Assembly: GCA_034509735.1 (NCBI GenBank)
Contig: JACGWO010000006.1
Coordinates: forward strand, 9,005,001 to 9,069,000
Direction of reading: 5' to 3'
DNA length: 64,000 nucleotides
DNA from: Sesamum alatum
Taxonomy: Eukaryota; Streptophyta; Magnoliopsida; Lamiales; Pedaliaceae
Positions 47,130-59,395 of this stretch are shown here, piece after piece (the first letter of the stretch is position 1; each line of letters opens with the position of its first letter). Under the pieces are notes generated by a model. It was given only the letters and a program-made list of their open reading frames with translations, searched no databases and had not been told where the DNA came from. Made by a program: the position numbers and the translations under genes.

Positions 47130-48135
47130 CAGCGAAACCATAAAACAACAATTAAACATAAACGTAAACGAGATCGGAATCCCCTATTCCAAGGTGTTCA
47201 AGCACTTAAACAGGAATAACATAGGCCAATTGAAGCTGAAAATTTAACCGCAATGATTACCTTGAATCATGTAGGATTTCATCACCTTCAAGGATTTTGA
47301 ATTTCAGGAACGGTTCTTTTTCACGCACAGACAAATGTACATCTCCTCTCCATAGTCCACACCACCTCTAACAAAATGGATCTCTCTTCTTGTTGGATAA
47401 TTAGAAATTATGGAAATTAGGAGCACTTCTATTTTATAAGAGAACCTAGAATAAACCATCAATTAGAATGTCTAGGTTGATTCCTCAAGAGTTTGGAACT
47501 TGTTCAAACTTTGGAGAGGGAGAGATGTTTGGTCGAGTGAATGGGGACGTTGTGATGCTTTTCCCACTCGGCCACTTACTTCTTAAGTTGGAGGAGTATC
47601 CAACTCTCCAACTCCTCTTGCATGGGCTTAGGCTAGGGCTTGGTCACAGTATGCATGGTATAGGACTTTAGATTAATCTAATTAATTGTTTCCAAATCCA
47701 TAACTCTTTGGACCAAGTCTAATTAATCTTTATTAATTATTTGAGCCCAACCCATGATTAATTAATCCAATTAATTAATTACTTGGGTTTCCTATCAAAT
47801 AGGCTCTCCTTTTAAATAATCCAATTATTGAAATATGATTAATTCAAACTCGTTTTAATCATTCTCTTCAAGAATTAATTCTCCTACTTTGTTATAGGTT
47901 TATGTGTGACCCTTTAGGTTTATCTTCAGCTAGACTAGGTTTGTGTAAACTATACAATTTAATTTGACTGATTAATTAAAATATATTTAATTAATCACTC
48001 TTGATTACTTTATTAATTCAAGAGTATCTGTTATCATGGGTGACCGTCTAACAACGGTCCATGTCACTAGAGAATAGGTGAAAATAGCGTGAACCTGTAA
48101 GCTCGTGCATATCATACAAATACAACCCTTCTATC
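47130..48135 (-). repeat. Family D LTR (reverse), part 1
   Basis: Reverse LTR with the U3 module near 47905-47940 ('cttcagctagacta'), 'gttatcatgggtgaccgtc' near 48030 and 'aataggtgaaaatagcgtg'. It is colinear with the D LTR segments at 11800-12108/15801 onward. It is split at CTATC by the solo LTR. The left boundary is approximate. Confidence 0.65.
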
Positions 48136-50122
48136 TGTTAGAATAGATTACCGTGAAGCGAATCTTGTTAGGTTTATTTAATCTATTTGTGACATTAGGT
48201 GTTTAAACAAAGTTCATTCTGAATAAAACTAATGTTCAGTTACGACATTATTACTTTGATTGTGTTCACTTACTGCTTCGATATCTATAACTATTCAATG
48301 CACAACCAAAGCCCACAGACTGAAAGGCTTAATCCAAGAATCTGGACTGCGCATAGGATGGCAAGTCATGAAATCAGTTTTTGTGGATCGGTCTGAAATA
48401 CTCCAAGTCAAAAGACCTCGAGATTGGGTATCGAAGGTCCATTTGAGACTTGCACTAAGTAATTGCAGTCGCGTTTCATCGACCAATGACGAGATTCGTC
48501 CATGTAATATTAGTGGGTTAGCCAGCTCGACACCGGCTGACTGAGGTGACTCGCGAATCGTCATATGGGAAACCTTGAGTGGGATGGTCGGTATGACTCG
48601 GATTCCCAGTTCCAATAGTACGAGATTGGTCCTCATACTTGAGGGACTACTGTGGTCACATACACACCATGCCTATATCTTAGATTTGGCAAGTGGTTAC
48701 CAAGTCGAGAGACTTGGTTGCTGTAAGCCCTATCTAGTGTAGTCAAGATGTGTAGTGTGGACAGTAGGTCCCAATATAGAATCTGTCTCCTGTCAAAACG
48801 ATTGACAATATTGTCTCACTTATACTCAGAGACTCATCCTCCATAAATCTGTGGCCATAGTGAGTGAACAGTGGGATGAGATCCTAGTGACATTTAGTAT
48901 GGACGAGCTTAGGCTTAAGTCAAGAATGGGTACCGACACCTGAGGTCCATACCCTAGACTATAGCTGTGAGGTTGTAGACGGAAGGAAGTACGTACTAGA
49001 GAACCTAAATGTTCACGCCATAATATTCACCTAATCTCTAGTGTCATGGACCGTTGCTAGACGGCCATCCATGGTGACGGACGAATTCCCATCATAAGAT
49101 GATTCAAAATTCGACTAAGTCTAGCTGAGGGTGAATCTAAAGAGTCACACACAATTCACCGAAAATGGAGGAATTAATTAGGGATTAATTCCGGGAGATC
49201 GAACAATTTAATTAGTTTAAATTGTTTCTCTTCTTGGAGTGTCAAGTCTTTAATTGGAGTAAATAAGACTAGACTCATAAATAGGATTTATGGAATTAAG
49301 AAGTGGGCTATTTTCGTCTTTAACTAGATGAAAATATTATTGTTGGGCTCAAATATTTATTTGATAATTATTAGAAGGCTTATGGACTAATTTAAATAGG
49401 ATTTAAAATATTCCATAAAGCCCATCAAATGATGGACAAACGAGATTGAACCTTGGGGACTTGATGAGATGAAGGGCTACGATTAAGTTTAACTTGATCA
49501 AAATCTAGGTTGACTAGGATTTGACTAGGACAAAGTCCTAGTCAAAGTGTGCCTCTTTAAAGAGAGTTTGAGTAGGAATAGAAAAATATGTTTCCTATAA
49601 ATACTCAAAATACACACACACACACACACACTAATCTCTACACTCTCATCTCACATACAATCACACCACACGGCCACCCTCACTCAATCTCTCGTCCCCT
49701 CTCCTCTATTCACTCCAAGAAACCCCCTTGTTTCCTTGTCTTTGATACAAGGAAATGTTAGACGAATCAATCACGTTAATTCATAACGCTAGGTTGATTT
49801 ATCCTCCCTTTCTCTTCTTGATCTCTTGCTAGCATAGGGAATCAAGATCCGATGAATTATGTGGATGATTTAGAGGATTCCTACATTGGGATCTCGGTGG
49901 CGAAACGTGGAACAATGCGTGTGCCGAACGAAGTAATCTACAACGGGTAAGTAGAGTTTACTACACTTTCTTCGTTTCAACACTATGGCCTGGGAGGTTC
50001 AAGGGAACACCCCTTGAACGATCTGTTTAAATTCCACCATTTATGCATGATTTACGTTTCTTGCTTTTATATACCGCGCTTCTGCACTCAGCTTCCTCCC
50101 AGACGATCCACTTTGTGTTACA
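48136..50122 (+). repeat. Solo LTR (forward), divergent relative of family A
   Basis: TGTTAGAATAGATTACCG...GTGTTACA, 1987 bp, with a perfect TSD CTATC at 48131-48135 and 50123-50127. It has the U3 module near 49117, an (AC)n tract at about 49612-49630, the hairpin at 49765-49800 (closing on GTTA/TAAC here) and the U5 hairpin at 49997-50019. Strongly diverged from the other LTRs outside these modules. Confidence 0.88.
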
Positions 50123-50285
50123 CTATCACTATCTCCCGATCATAGTCTAGGGTATGAGATTCCAATCAGTTTCCAGCTCAGACTTGATATCTATGTATCA
50201 ACTCTAATTGTGTTTCCCTCAATCAATACCGGAAACCGCTTTCCTGTTTTCCACATTTGTGGTGATAGATTTCTAGTGATTAACA
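50123..50285 (-). repeat. Family D LTR (reverse), part 2
   Basis: Resumes the LTR cut at 48135 ('ctcccgatcatagtctaggg'). It is cut again at 50285 by the next Copia LTR before reaching its own start. Confidence 0.6.
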
Positions 50286-52459
50286 TGTTAGAATAGATGA
50301 CCGGAAAGCCAATTGGATTGGCGGTTTTGGGAACTACTCGTTAATTTTTATTACAGCAATATTATCCTGATGAATAGAGTAAGTATTCATCATTAGCACT
50401 ATGTTTGTTGTGCTTACTACTAACATTGAACGGTGTTTCAACATCACAACAAATTCCCACAGACCAATTGGATAACCCATGTAGTTGGGCTGCGCATTGG
50501 AACCAACTTTTGAGGGTTGGTCTGAAAAGTTCCATGTCGATGACCTCGAGACTGGGCATCGAGTGTCCTATTGAGACTTGCACTAAGGATTGCATTCATT
50601 GGATGAGTGTCGCGTTTCATCGCCGACAGATGTTGGACGTCTATGCAATATTAGTGGGTTAGTTGACAAGGGTGTCAGCTGACTGAACTGACTCGCGGGA
50701 ATCGTCATATGGAAGCCTTGGAGGCGTGGTCGGTAGGACTGGAATTTTCGGTTCCGATAGTACGGGATTAGTCCTCGGACTTGAGGAATCATGGTAGTCA
50801 CGTGCATATGAAGACTGTATCTTGGATCTGGCGAGAGGTGATCATTCTGTAAGATGGTCATTATAAGTTTTGTCCAGTGCAGTTGGAGTATGTAGCGAGG
50901 ATGGTGGATTCCAAGATAGGATTTGTACCCTGTCAGTACATGACGGTGATGTCTCCTATACACTCTGAGATAGTTTAGACTCTGAAAGTCTATGGCCATA
51001 GCAATTGATTGAGTAGGAAAGGGTTTCCTACATCGATCGATAGAGTAAACACATCTGGGGTATGAAGCAAAGTTACCTAGTCAATGATGGGAACCGACGC
51101 CCAATTTCATACCCTAGACTAAGGTCGGGAGACGGTCGACAGTAGGACCGTACCCATACGGAATCGGCGCCTAATTGTTCACGCCAACATTCACCTAGTC
51201 TCTAGTGCCATGGACCATTGCTAGACGGTCACCCATGGTGACGGACTCCTGTTGGACACGAGCCCAAGTCTAGCTGAGGGTGAACCTAAAGGGTCACACA
51301 CAAATCACCAAGGAGGTGAAGGAATGGACTTAGAGTCAATTTCAGAGGATGATAAAATAATTGGATTACTTGTGGGATTGTCCATTGGATGGACGGGCCG
51401 ATATTGTATCGGGCCCTCGTTCTATCGGTAAATGGAATTTATCGATTACGTAGAGAATCAAATCTTGGATCTTTTAATTGGATTAAAAGATCAATGGGAA
51501 TTATTTAATTAGACCATGAATTAAATAGGATTTAATTCTTGGGATTATTGTAATTGTATTATACTAAAATCCGGTCTGTTAAATCTTGGCACAAGAGAGG
51601 TGTTAATTCCACTTTTGTAATTAGAAGAAGTTGGACTTCTTCTAAAAGGGGATGGATGAAAATTGCTTCTTTTGGAAGTACTAAAATTGGCCATGAAGAC
51701 CTTTGATGACAAGTTGACTTGTCTCTTTTGGAAAGAGACAAATCAATTCCAAACAAGCCTCCTTCATTTTGGTATGATTAAATCATACCTTATGAAATGG
51801 TAGACTTGATTGATGATTAATGGGGATTGATTGGAATGTATCCAGACATCCTTGGATGAACCTAGACACATTCCAATAATCACATTAATAAAGTATATAT
51901 ATGTGTATATACTATCATCAAAAAAAAAGAATTTTATTATTCATCTTTTTCTAGGAAAAAAATGAACACTCTCTACCCTCTCTCTCTATTCTCTAAATCC
52001 TCTTTGTTGCTTCATTGATCTAATATCAATTGAAGAACAAAGAAAGATCAAGAGGGAACACTAATCTGATAGTGTAATCCCTTCTTCGACTTCATCCTCT
52101 AGATCCATTTTTCTCTAGCAAGAAAAATGAGATCTCTCCCGGTGTGGTGTGGACTACGTTAGAGGGTCTCTACGTTGGGACCTCGCGTGGATGATCGTCG
52201 AGAGGAATCAACGCGTGTAGCCGATCAAAATAGAAAATCGAGAAGGTATTCCTATTTACATTTATGCTCTCGGTTTCTTCTTTATTCCATAGTCACGAAC
52301 GCTTGTTCAGTTTATATGTTATATTCTGCGTTTATACACCGATAGCCCGGGAACGTTCAAGGATACACCCCTTGAACGCGATTTAAATTACTTTTATTCT
52401 GCACAATTTTATCTCCACCACGCTTTTGCTGCATTCCGGGACCAATCCGCTTTCCTTCA
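50286..52459 (+). repeat. 5' LTR of Copia 4
   Basis: TGTTAGAATAGATGACCGG...TTTCCTTCA, 2174 bp, family A. The U3 module is near 51270 and hairpins are at 52052-52086 and 52354-52376. 'ggtgtggtgtggactacg' lies near 52142. Confidence 0.92.
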
Positions 52460-52461
52460 AG

Positions 52462-52473
52462 TGGTATCAGAGC
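52462..52473 (+). promoter_or_regulatory. tRNA-iMet primer-binding site
   Basis: TGGTATCAGAGC, two bases after the LTR end. A perfect match to the usual plant copia primer site. Confidence 0.93.
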
Positions 52474-54233
52474 CCGGATTGGTGTATGTGGCTATGGATT
52501 ACATGTTTTATGTGTGCAAGTATGTTCAACGTGTTTAGATCAGCTTTAAAAGCATGTGTTTATTGCTTTTAATTTTCATAATTATTTGTCGAAATTTGCA
52601 TGTTTAATTATGTTGATTAATCATGGATATTTAGATGATTTTAGAAAATTGGATTTTCTGAAATTTGGGTATTTTTTTCAGTTTTTTATGTGCAGAATAA
52701 GAAATAAAAAAATTTACAGCAGCAGCAGCAACAACCGCTGCCGGTCGACAGCAGGCAGCGCAAGCACACGAGGCAGCGGCACGAGGGCGCGGCCGCCGGC
52801 ACGGCCAACGGCTGGGCCGTTTTTCTGGATAATTTGATTTTCTAGTATCTGCATATTTTTTCTGAAATATTGAATTTATGGCTGATTTAATTTTAGTTGA
52901 TAGTGATTTTTCCTAAAATTAAATTGCCTAAGATTATTTTGGAAATGGTTTCCAAAAAAATAAAAAAATAATGCACATGGGTTTAATATCCATTTTTTAA
53001 TTGCATTTTTGACATGTATTTTTCTGCATTTAATTATGTTATGGAATGATACTGGATATCATTTATTTAATACATAGTTTGTATTATTTGGAGCATGATT
53101 ATATTGGATATGTAATCGTGTTGTGTTTTGTTAATTGGATTAACAAGTTATGATCACGAAGCCCATTGACCTGTGTATGGTTTTAAATTCCTTTTGGGTG
53201 GGGTCTGCGTGCCTCTTGTTTTGGGACTATTATCTCCCACTTTCGCCTCATGATGTTATGGCTTGTCTTTTTCCTTTTATTTCCCATGTATTCCATTCTC
53301 TTGTAATGAAAGTAGTTAGGGATTTTTTGGTGAGGTTTTACATTTTATGTATAATATGGCAAGCCCACAGAGGCCCACGTTGGACGGAGGCCCAAGGTGA
53401 GTCATCAAGGCAAAACAAGTAGAGTACAAGGCCCATTGGCATGAAATTGGGTTAATTTGTTGTAATAGTGTAAGACCACCCTAGCAGACCGTATACTCAC
53501 TGTGGCCTCAGTGTGTCGCATAGGTTGGGCTCGTGCTCATCTAACAAGGGTATGGTAGATTTACTTCCATGCCATCTATTTAAATGCTTTATATTATTGG
53601 ATATTTATGCATGCAAAATACTAATGTGATGAGGTCTCGGTCAATAATTTCGAACTCTCACTTGGTTAGACCAAGTTGAAATATTAGGCCCATGATAGAC
53701 TTGGATCAAAATGGTTTTGATCTATCCAAGCCTTCCATCCATAGCAATGTCGTGAGGAAGCTACCATTACCCGAGTGTGGTCTCACGAGTCATGGCACAT
53801 TTGGAATAGAGGAAAATTGCACCGTTGTTGTGAACAAAGAGTACGCTCACTATTTCCCTGTCTCACGAGTCGTGGGGGGCGACAGTTGAGGTATCATTTG
53901 GTTGATGGGTCGGGCCTAACATCGAGTAGCCTGATTCGCTTGGAGTCCTCGGGATCATGTGAAGAGGTGAGACAGAATATCTTGGGAATCTCATCGATTG
54001 ATAATGGTATTAGATACCTCCCATGAGGTTTTTTCCATGTGAATCGTAAAAGCGGGTCATGGAGAATTGCGCTTGTGGATCCCAAGCCCACAAGGAAATG
54101 GTTTCCCGAAACCCCATTTGAGAGTGATGGACTTTTGTAGAAACAGTGGGAGGGGTTAATGACTAAAGGACCAAGTCTTAACTTGAACATAATATTGTTA
54201 TAATCTACTGAATATTTTTCTGTTTAACTATTG
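52474..54233 (+). promoter_or_regulatory. Copia 4 leader with GC-rich island
   Basis: About 1.76 kb without a conserved gene, the same length as the Copia 3 leader. 52716-52826 is a GC-rich block built on GCAGCAGCAGCAACA and CGGC/GCGG words, in the position of the 44236-44495 island but with unrelated sequence. 53460-54180 aligns with 43080-43750 of Copia 3 (reverse). Confidence 0.75.
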
Positions 54234-55415
54234 ATGTCTAAGAATCCACTAACCCTTATACTTGAGACTAATAAGTCTAATAGAACGTAATACCACGCTT
54301 GGTTGTGAAATCATAAGATGGTCTTAGATTTCAAAGAATCAGACTTATGTTCTGGATAAGGTTTTTCTTCAGACCTTGCCAGAAGGATCATCGCTCAAAG
54401 AACGTTTGACGTTCAAGAAGAGGCTTGATGATAATTGGAAGGTCCGCAGCATCATATGGCATCTATGCATAATGAGATCCAGAAGCAGTATGATAGGCTG
54501 GAGGATGTTGGCTCGATGATGCTTCGATTGCAGCAAGTCTATGCGGTCCCATACCAGCATGTTAGATATGTTGCAACGAAGGCATTCTTCGGAGCAAAGA
54601 CGATTGAAGGATCGTCGGTACAAGAGCATGGAGTGATGATGCTATCCCTTGTGGAAAAGCTCAAAGACCTCCAAGCTGATCTCGAAAGAGTGATGTACAT
54701 CGACGTGATTCTTCAGTCTCTTCTCTCCTCACTCGACCTATTTATAGTCAACTACAACATGAATGGGCTTGAGAAAGACCTTCATGAGTTGATAAAAATG
54801 TTGGTCCAGTACGAGGCAATGATTGAAAAATCTGCGCCGACGGTACTAGTGAGGAGACTTCGACCTCTGAAGCGAAAGGCAAGGGTGTCGGACGCAGGAA
54901 GAGGAAGATGACTCAAACAACATCAGTCGCTGCCAGCACTTTGAGTGCTCCTATTACACTGCTAGGCGGGGGTAAAGGAAAGAGGAAAAGGGTTCGGCAG
55001 TCAAACATTCCGAATGATGTTTGCATTAACTGCGGAAAAAAAAGGGACATTGGAAGAGGGAGTTTCCTAAAGCCCCTCTCCAATAAAGGTGACATTTGAA
55101 TTGAGTATCAACATAATCACTGTTATGTTCTTTTATATTGGATACCTGTCGTTCGTAACCTGTGAATGGTTTGCAAGTGATGATAAAGAATGGAAAGCTA
55201 AGATAGACGATCCTAAGGTCTAGTAATGGTGAAACTGTTGTTGCAAAGACTAGGGACTAGTTAGGCTTAGCAGTGATCATGTCAGGATGGTGTCTGTAAG
55301 GATTATGTAACCTAGCATGATCAAAATGTCTTCCATTTATTGTTGGGCAATTTTGGATATCATAATTTGATCAATAAAATTACTTTTATTTGACAAAGAA
55401 TAATGATTCTTGTCT
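54234..55415 (+). pseudogene. Copia 4 gag and start of protease, broken
   Basis: ATG 54234 begins MSKNPLTLILETNKSN, as in Copia 3, with stops soon after. 54435-54911 is open and carries the gag helical region (NEIQKQYDRLEDVGSMM, HVRYVATKAFFGAKTIEG, LEKDLHELIKMLVQYEA). The zinc knuckle near 55020-55060 is damaged (CINCGKKRDIG...). After 55100 the protease reading is full of stops. The gag identity is firm, and it is not functional. Confidence 0.88.
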
Positions 55416-55502
55416 GCTTCATTTTTTTTATTCAATTTTTGAAAAATCGAAAATCTACCTTTGAAATCAAAGAATATTGAAAAAGCGTCTTCCCCCTTTT
55501 CC
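55416..55502. other. Junction sequence of unknown origin
   Basis: A short AT-rich stretch between Copia 4 and the plastid-like segment. I do not recognise it. Confidence 0.3.
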
Positions 55503-55668
55503 AAAATCCAGATTTTCGAATTGAGAGAGATATTGAGATAGATCAAGAATTCTCACTATTTCTTAGATCCATGGCCCCAATTCCGTTCAGTGGGGTTTTT
55601 CATTCACATTTTTTTCCACCAAGAACGTTTTCTAAAACTCTTTGACCCCCGAATTTGGAGTATCCTAA
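55503..55668 (+). pseudogene. ycf2: Plastid ycf2 fragment in nuclear DNA (NUPT)
   Basis: ycf2 encodes a large plastid protein of the AAA-type import-motor complex. Here about 165 bp near its N-terminus is recognisable: [18 protein letters not shown], then [20 protein letters not shown] and IWSI. The reading has a one-base difference in 'gatccatggcccc' that shifts the frame. After IWSI the sequence leaves ycf2. 55669-55880 may be other organelle or transposon DNA and is not identified. Recognition is from knowledge of the conserved ycf2 start, not from a search. Confidence 0.75.
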
Positions 55669-55892
55669 TCATTGCGTCCTCCTCTTTCCGGACAACACAT
55701 ACAAAGAAACCCGCCAACGGTCAAATAATTAGTAAACCCTTGAGAGATATTTCTATAATGAATTTCTTTTGGTACATAAACACTTGACACTGTCCCATAA
55801 TTAGATTATGAGTACCCGAAATTATCATTGTTTCTGAAATAGGTTGTTCTTGAATGAACTCTACAAGCAACACCATTTGTAGGATCCAATCA

Positions 55893-56731
55893 ATGATCAA
55901 CTAGTGGCAACTGAACTCAAGGATTGGTTCAAACGTCGTGCAAGTGTCAATTTCTTATAAATTATTTCATAAATTTTCCAAGGTCATCCGTAGTTTGTCC
56001 CTGCTATTTGAATTGTAGATGAAACCCGAATTGAACTACATGGATAACGAATTGTTGAAGTTGCATTATTGGGGTCATATGGCAGAAGTGACGACATTCC
56101 CGTGTTACTTTGTGAATGGTTACAATTTCAACACTGAACGTCACAACATCGGCAAGTCAACTATGAATTGTGGGGTGTGTGTGAAAAGATCATCATATAC
56201 AGACACGGACAGTGACTTTTATTGGATATCGAAGAGATAATTCATTTGGATTACCCGCTTATTCCGGACATGCACATTATTTTGTTCAAGTGTCGTTGGG
56301 TCGATCCGGTAAAAGATATGAAGATACACCCTCATTATCACCTCGTTGGTGTAAATATCAAAAAAAATTGCCAAAAGGATGAACCATTCATATTGGCACA
56401 ACAACGAATACAAGTCTACTACACAGATTACTCGAGCATGAAGATAGACAAAGTTGACTGGAAAGTTGTTTCCAAAATCAAGGCACGAAGAGTAATTGAT
56501 GACTCACGATGGACCGAGGTCGCATATCAAATGGAGGAAGTCAAACCTACACGAGAAGTTGCTATAGACAATCAAACGTACAACCTACATGATCCAAATA
56601 GTATGAATTTAGTCGTTCATCTTTTTGTGGCACAACAACAGGGAGCAGGTACATCCCGCTTGCCAAATGGCGAATCTGAAGGTAAAGATGATGAAGATGA
56701 CGAAGATGCTTATCGAGTGTCTAGTGCTTAG
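55893..56731 (+). pseudogene. CACTA TNP2 transposase, C-terminal remnant (DUF4216 region)
   Basis: TNP2 proteins bind and cut CACTA ends. Only the C-terminal part remains. 55893-55967 reads DPINDQLVATELKDWFKRR. 56019-56240 reads LLKLHYWGHMAEVTTFPCYF and VNGYNFNTERHNIGKSTMNC with GVCVK. After a one-base frameshift near 56225, 56222-56731 continues with EEIIHLDYP, ILFKCRWVDPVKD, PFILAQQRIQVYYTDYSS and an acidic tail. This order matches the DUF4216 region of plant TNP2. The catalytic DDE part is absent. Confidence 0.88.
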
Positions 56732-58020
56732 TTATCTTTCCAATTTGCAATGAAAAAACCTAAGTTTAAACATTATATCAATTATATTTTTTTTAAATAA
56801 AATGAGTTTTTGAATGGGTAGCTATGTGAACAACAGTATTACTTAAATCGTTTTAACCGAAAAGGTATTTTTTAGAATCTCTTTATCGGAATGTTTTTTT
56901 GAAGTTTGACATTACAATTACTGTTCCTAATTATAAAAATTGGTGGGAAATTCAAAAATAGGAATGGTATTGTCAACCTGACCATTCCAAAATAAGTTGC
57001 AACATATTTTTAGTTTGGCGCCATATGAAAAATAGGTGGAAAATTTAAAACTTGGAACGGTTTAAATTAAGTTTTTACCATTCCAAAGACAGTTTCAACT
57101 TTTTCACTTTGGTGCCTTCTGAAAAAAAATGGTGGGAAATTTAAATTTTAGAACAATCAAGTCCTATTAAACCAATCCTAGATTTAATTTCAAGGAACCG
57201 TTCCTATGTTAACATTATTACAAACTGTGCAAAAGTTAAAAACCAACTGTTCCAAAAATGTCTATTGTACGTTCAGGTGACGATATCTCAACATCCCTGA
57301 GTCGGTTTAACACCAAATTTAAAAATGTATAAGATTATGTATAAGCTTTCTTATCTAACGGTCTGATCGTCAATCACATGGCTTGATTGAAGGTTGCACC
57401 ATTTTGAATCTCGTTCATTGCGGATTAGATACGATATCTTCATATCCGTTTACCAAAATGGTTTATAACTTCATCGAATGTATTCTTTTGTCTACTAAAT
57501 CATATCTAACGATCGAATCAAAATTTTGACCATCTGATTAGGCGATGCAATACAACAGTATAAGCTGCCAGTTACATTTGTGTAATACTAACAAATTTGA
57601 ATATACAAATGTACTTTATATCGTGAATATATATCAATCTCATGGAAAATATTTTACGTTTTCAATTGTCTTAATCCACACATTGTATACTTTTCTTTGC
57701 TCTTTAACGTGTCCAAAACGGGCTCTTTTTATTTTTTATTTATTTTCTTGAAAAAATAAATTACTATTTGCAACATTATTAGGAACGGTTACAACATAAA
57801 GATCCGTATACGACGTCATTTGTCAACTTTGAAATGGTCATGGGAACGATTTTACTAATAAATGATTGTCCCTATTTGTTTTAATATAAATCAAACAGAG
57901 TAAAATATCATCGTTTTGGGGACAAAACGATGTCTTTTTTTAAAAAAAAAACAATTGGACCGGTAATTGGAACGGTCGTATTTAATTATGACCATTCGAA
58001 AAGTTTTATATAAATCGGCC
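56732..58020. other. CACTA intergenic region with subterminal-like repeats
   Basis: No gene. Contains several 'accattccaaa', 'ggaacggttt', 'gttccaaaaa' words (56880-57260, 57780-58000) of the kind also found next to the 61921 terminus, and a stretch of 'ctaacgatcgaatc / ctaacggtctgatcgtc' words (57350-57560). Confidence 0.6.
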
Positions 58021-58260
58021 CCTTAGCAGATTCTTTTACCTCCCCCTTACGTCGTCTCTCTCTCTCTCTCTCTCTCCCTCCCCCGTCTGCCCCGCCTCCG
58101 ACCGCCACCACCCCCACCTCTCTCTCTCTCTCTCCCACCCCCTCCCCTCCGCCACGTACTGCCCCCAGCGCCTCCTTCCATGCTCTCGCCACCACCTCCG
58201 TCCGCACTCTTCCTCTGCACGTCCTTCGCCTCCACGATTTGTAGAAAGTAGGCCACCTCA
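58021..58260 (+). promoter_or_regulatory. CT-rich putative 5' leader of the TNP1-like gene
   Basis: Two (CT)n tracts (58053-58078 and 58117-58134) in a C/T-rich block ending 'cgcctccacgatttgtagaaagtag'. A pyrimidine-rich leader before a long AT-rich intron would fit the start of the downstream gene. This is inference. A minus-strand Gly/Arg-rich open frame here is a product of the CT tract. Confidence 0.4.
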
Positions 58261-59380
58261 ATTTTTTTTAATTTTCAATTTATGTAATTTATGAAATGTA
58301 TTGAAATGTTATGCAATGTATTGAATGTATTTCAATTTATAAAATGTATTTTCTGCTTATTTAATTCATGAAATGTATTTCAATTTATCAAATGTGTTGA
58401 AATGTAATTTTCTGTTGTTCTTTTGTAAAAAAATTGTGAAATATATTTATGTTGTTTTGGAATGTATTTATACAAATATGGTTGTTTATATTTCTGTAAG
58501 TTTAATGTTGATTGTGAAATTTTTTGAATTTAGTATTTTATGAAAATTATGTCATTTTAAAAAAAATCTAGAAATTTTTTGTATTTTTTCAGAATTTTTT
58601 AGAAATTTTTGGAATTTAGGATTTTATGAAAACTATGTACGTTTAAAACAATCTGAAGATTATTTGGAATTTTTCTGTATTTTTTCAGGATATTTTTTGT
58701 AATTTTTTAGAAATTATCTATAGTCTTTGTGAAAATTGTGCAACTTTTAAAAAAAATCTGGAATTTTTCAGAAATTTTCAGTTATTTTTCCAATTGTTTG
58801 GTATTTTTTAAGAATTTTTATGAATTTAGGATTTTATGATAATTATGTAATTTAGTATACATTTTAGTAAAATTTTCAATAATCTAACAATTATTAGATC
58901 AATTTTGGGATGTAGTATACAATTTTGGAATTTAGTATATATACTTTTTAGGAAAAATTTTAATAATCTAACAATTATTAGATTACTTTTGGGATTCAGT
59001 ATACTTTTTAGGAAAATTTTCAATAATCTAACAATTATTAAATTATTTTTGTGATTTATTATACAATTTTCAGCTTTAGTATCATTCTAAACAATTTTGG
59101 AATTTAGTATATATTTTAGAAAAAATTTCATTAATTACACTAAGCACATAACTATTCGAAGATTTAGATAATTATTAGAAAATTTATATAATTACATTAA
59201 TTAGGATAATTTAAAATTTTTAATTATTATATTGATTACATACTTATTAGAATGTTTAGATAATTATTAGAAAATTTAGATAATTAGAATAATTATGAAA
59301 TTTGGAAAAAATTTATTATTAAAAAAATTTATTAATTACATTATCTATAAAAATTCATAGAGTAATATTTTGAATAAATT
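58261..59380. repeat. AT-rich intron-like region with tandem repeats
   Basis: 'aataatctaacaattattaga' recurs at 58879, 58963 and 59023, and 'gaatttagtata' at several points, giving about three degenerate units over 58850-59110. Upstream, 'atgaaatgtatttcaattta' words repeat at 58285-58400. No coding signal. Confidence 0.55.
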
Positions 59381-59395
59381 TATAGATCATGTGTA

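Larger units (their letters stand above)
50286..55415 (+). mobile_element. Ty1/copia retrotransposon 4, 3'-truncated
   Basis: 5' LTR, primer site, leader, gag and the start of protease, closely related to Copia 3. It stops in the protease/pre-integrase region near 55415 ('SMIK...' then 'LINKITF'-like text), where unrelated and plastid-like DNA begins. No 3' LTR or TSD is present. Confidence 0.88.

Noticed and set aside
55690..55790. Possible second plastid gene piece on the minus strand (hydrophobic reading '[14 protein letters not shown]')
   Set aside because: It superficially resembles small photosystem proteins, but the residues do not line up with any I can name. Left unassigned.
57986..58261. 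Minus-strand Gly/Arg/Glu-rich open frames
   Set aside because: Created by the (CT)n tracts. Low complexity with no homology signal.
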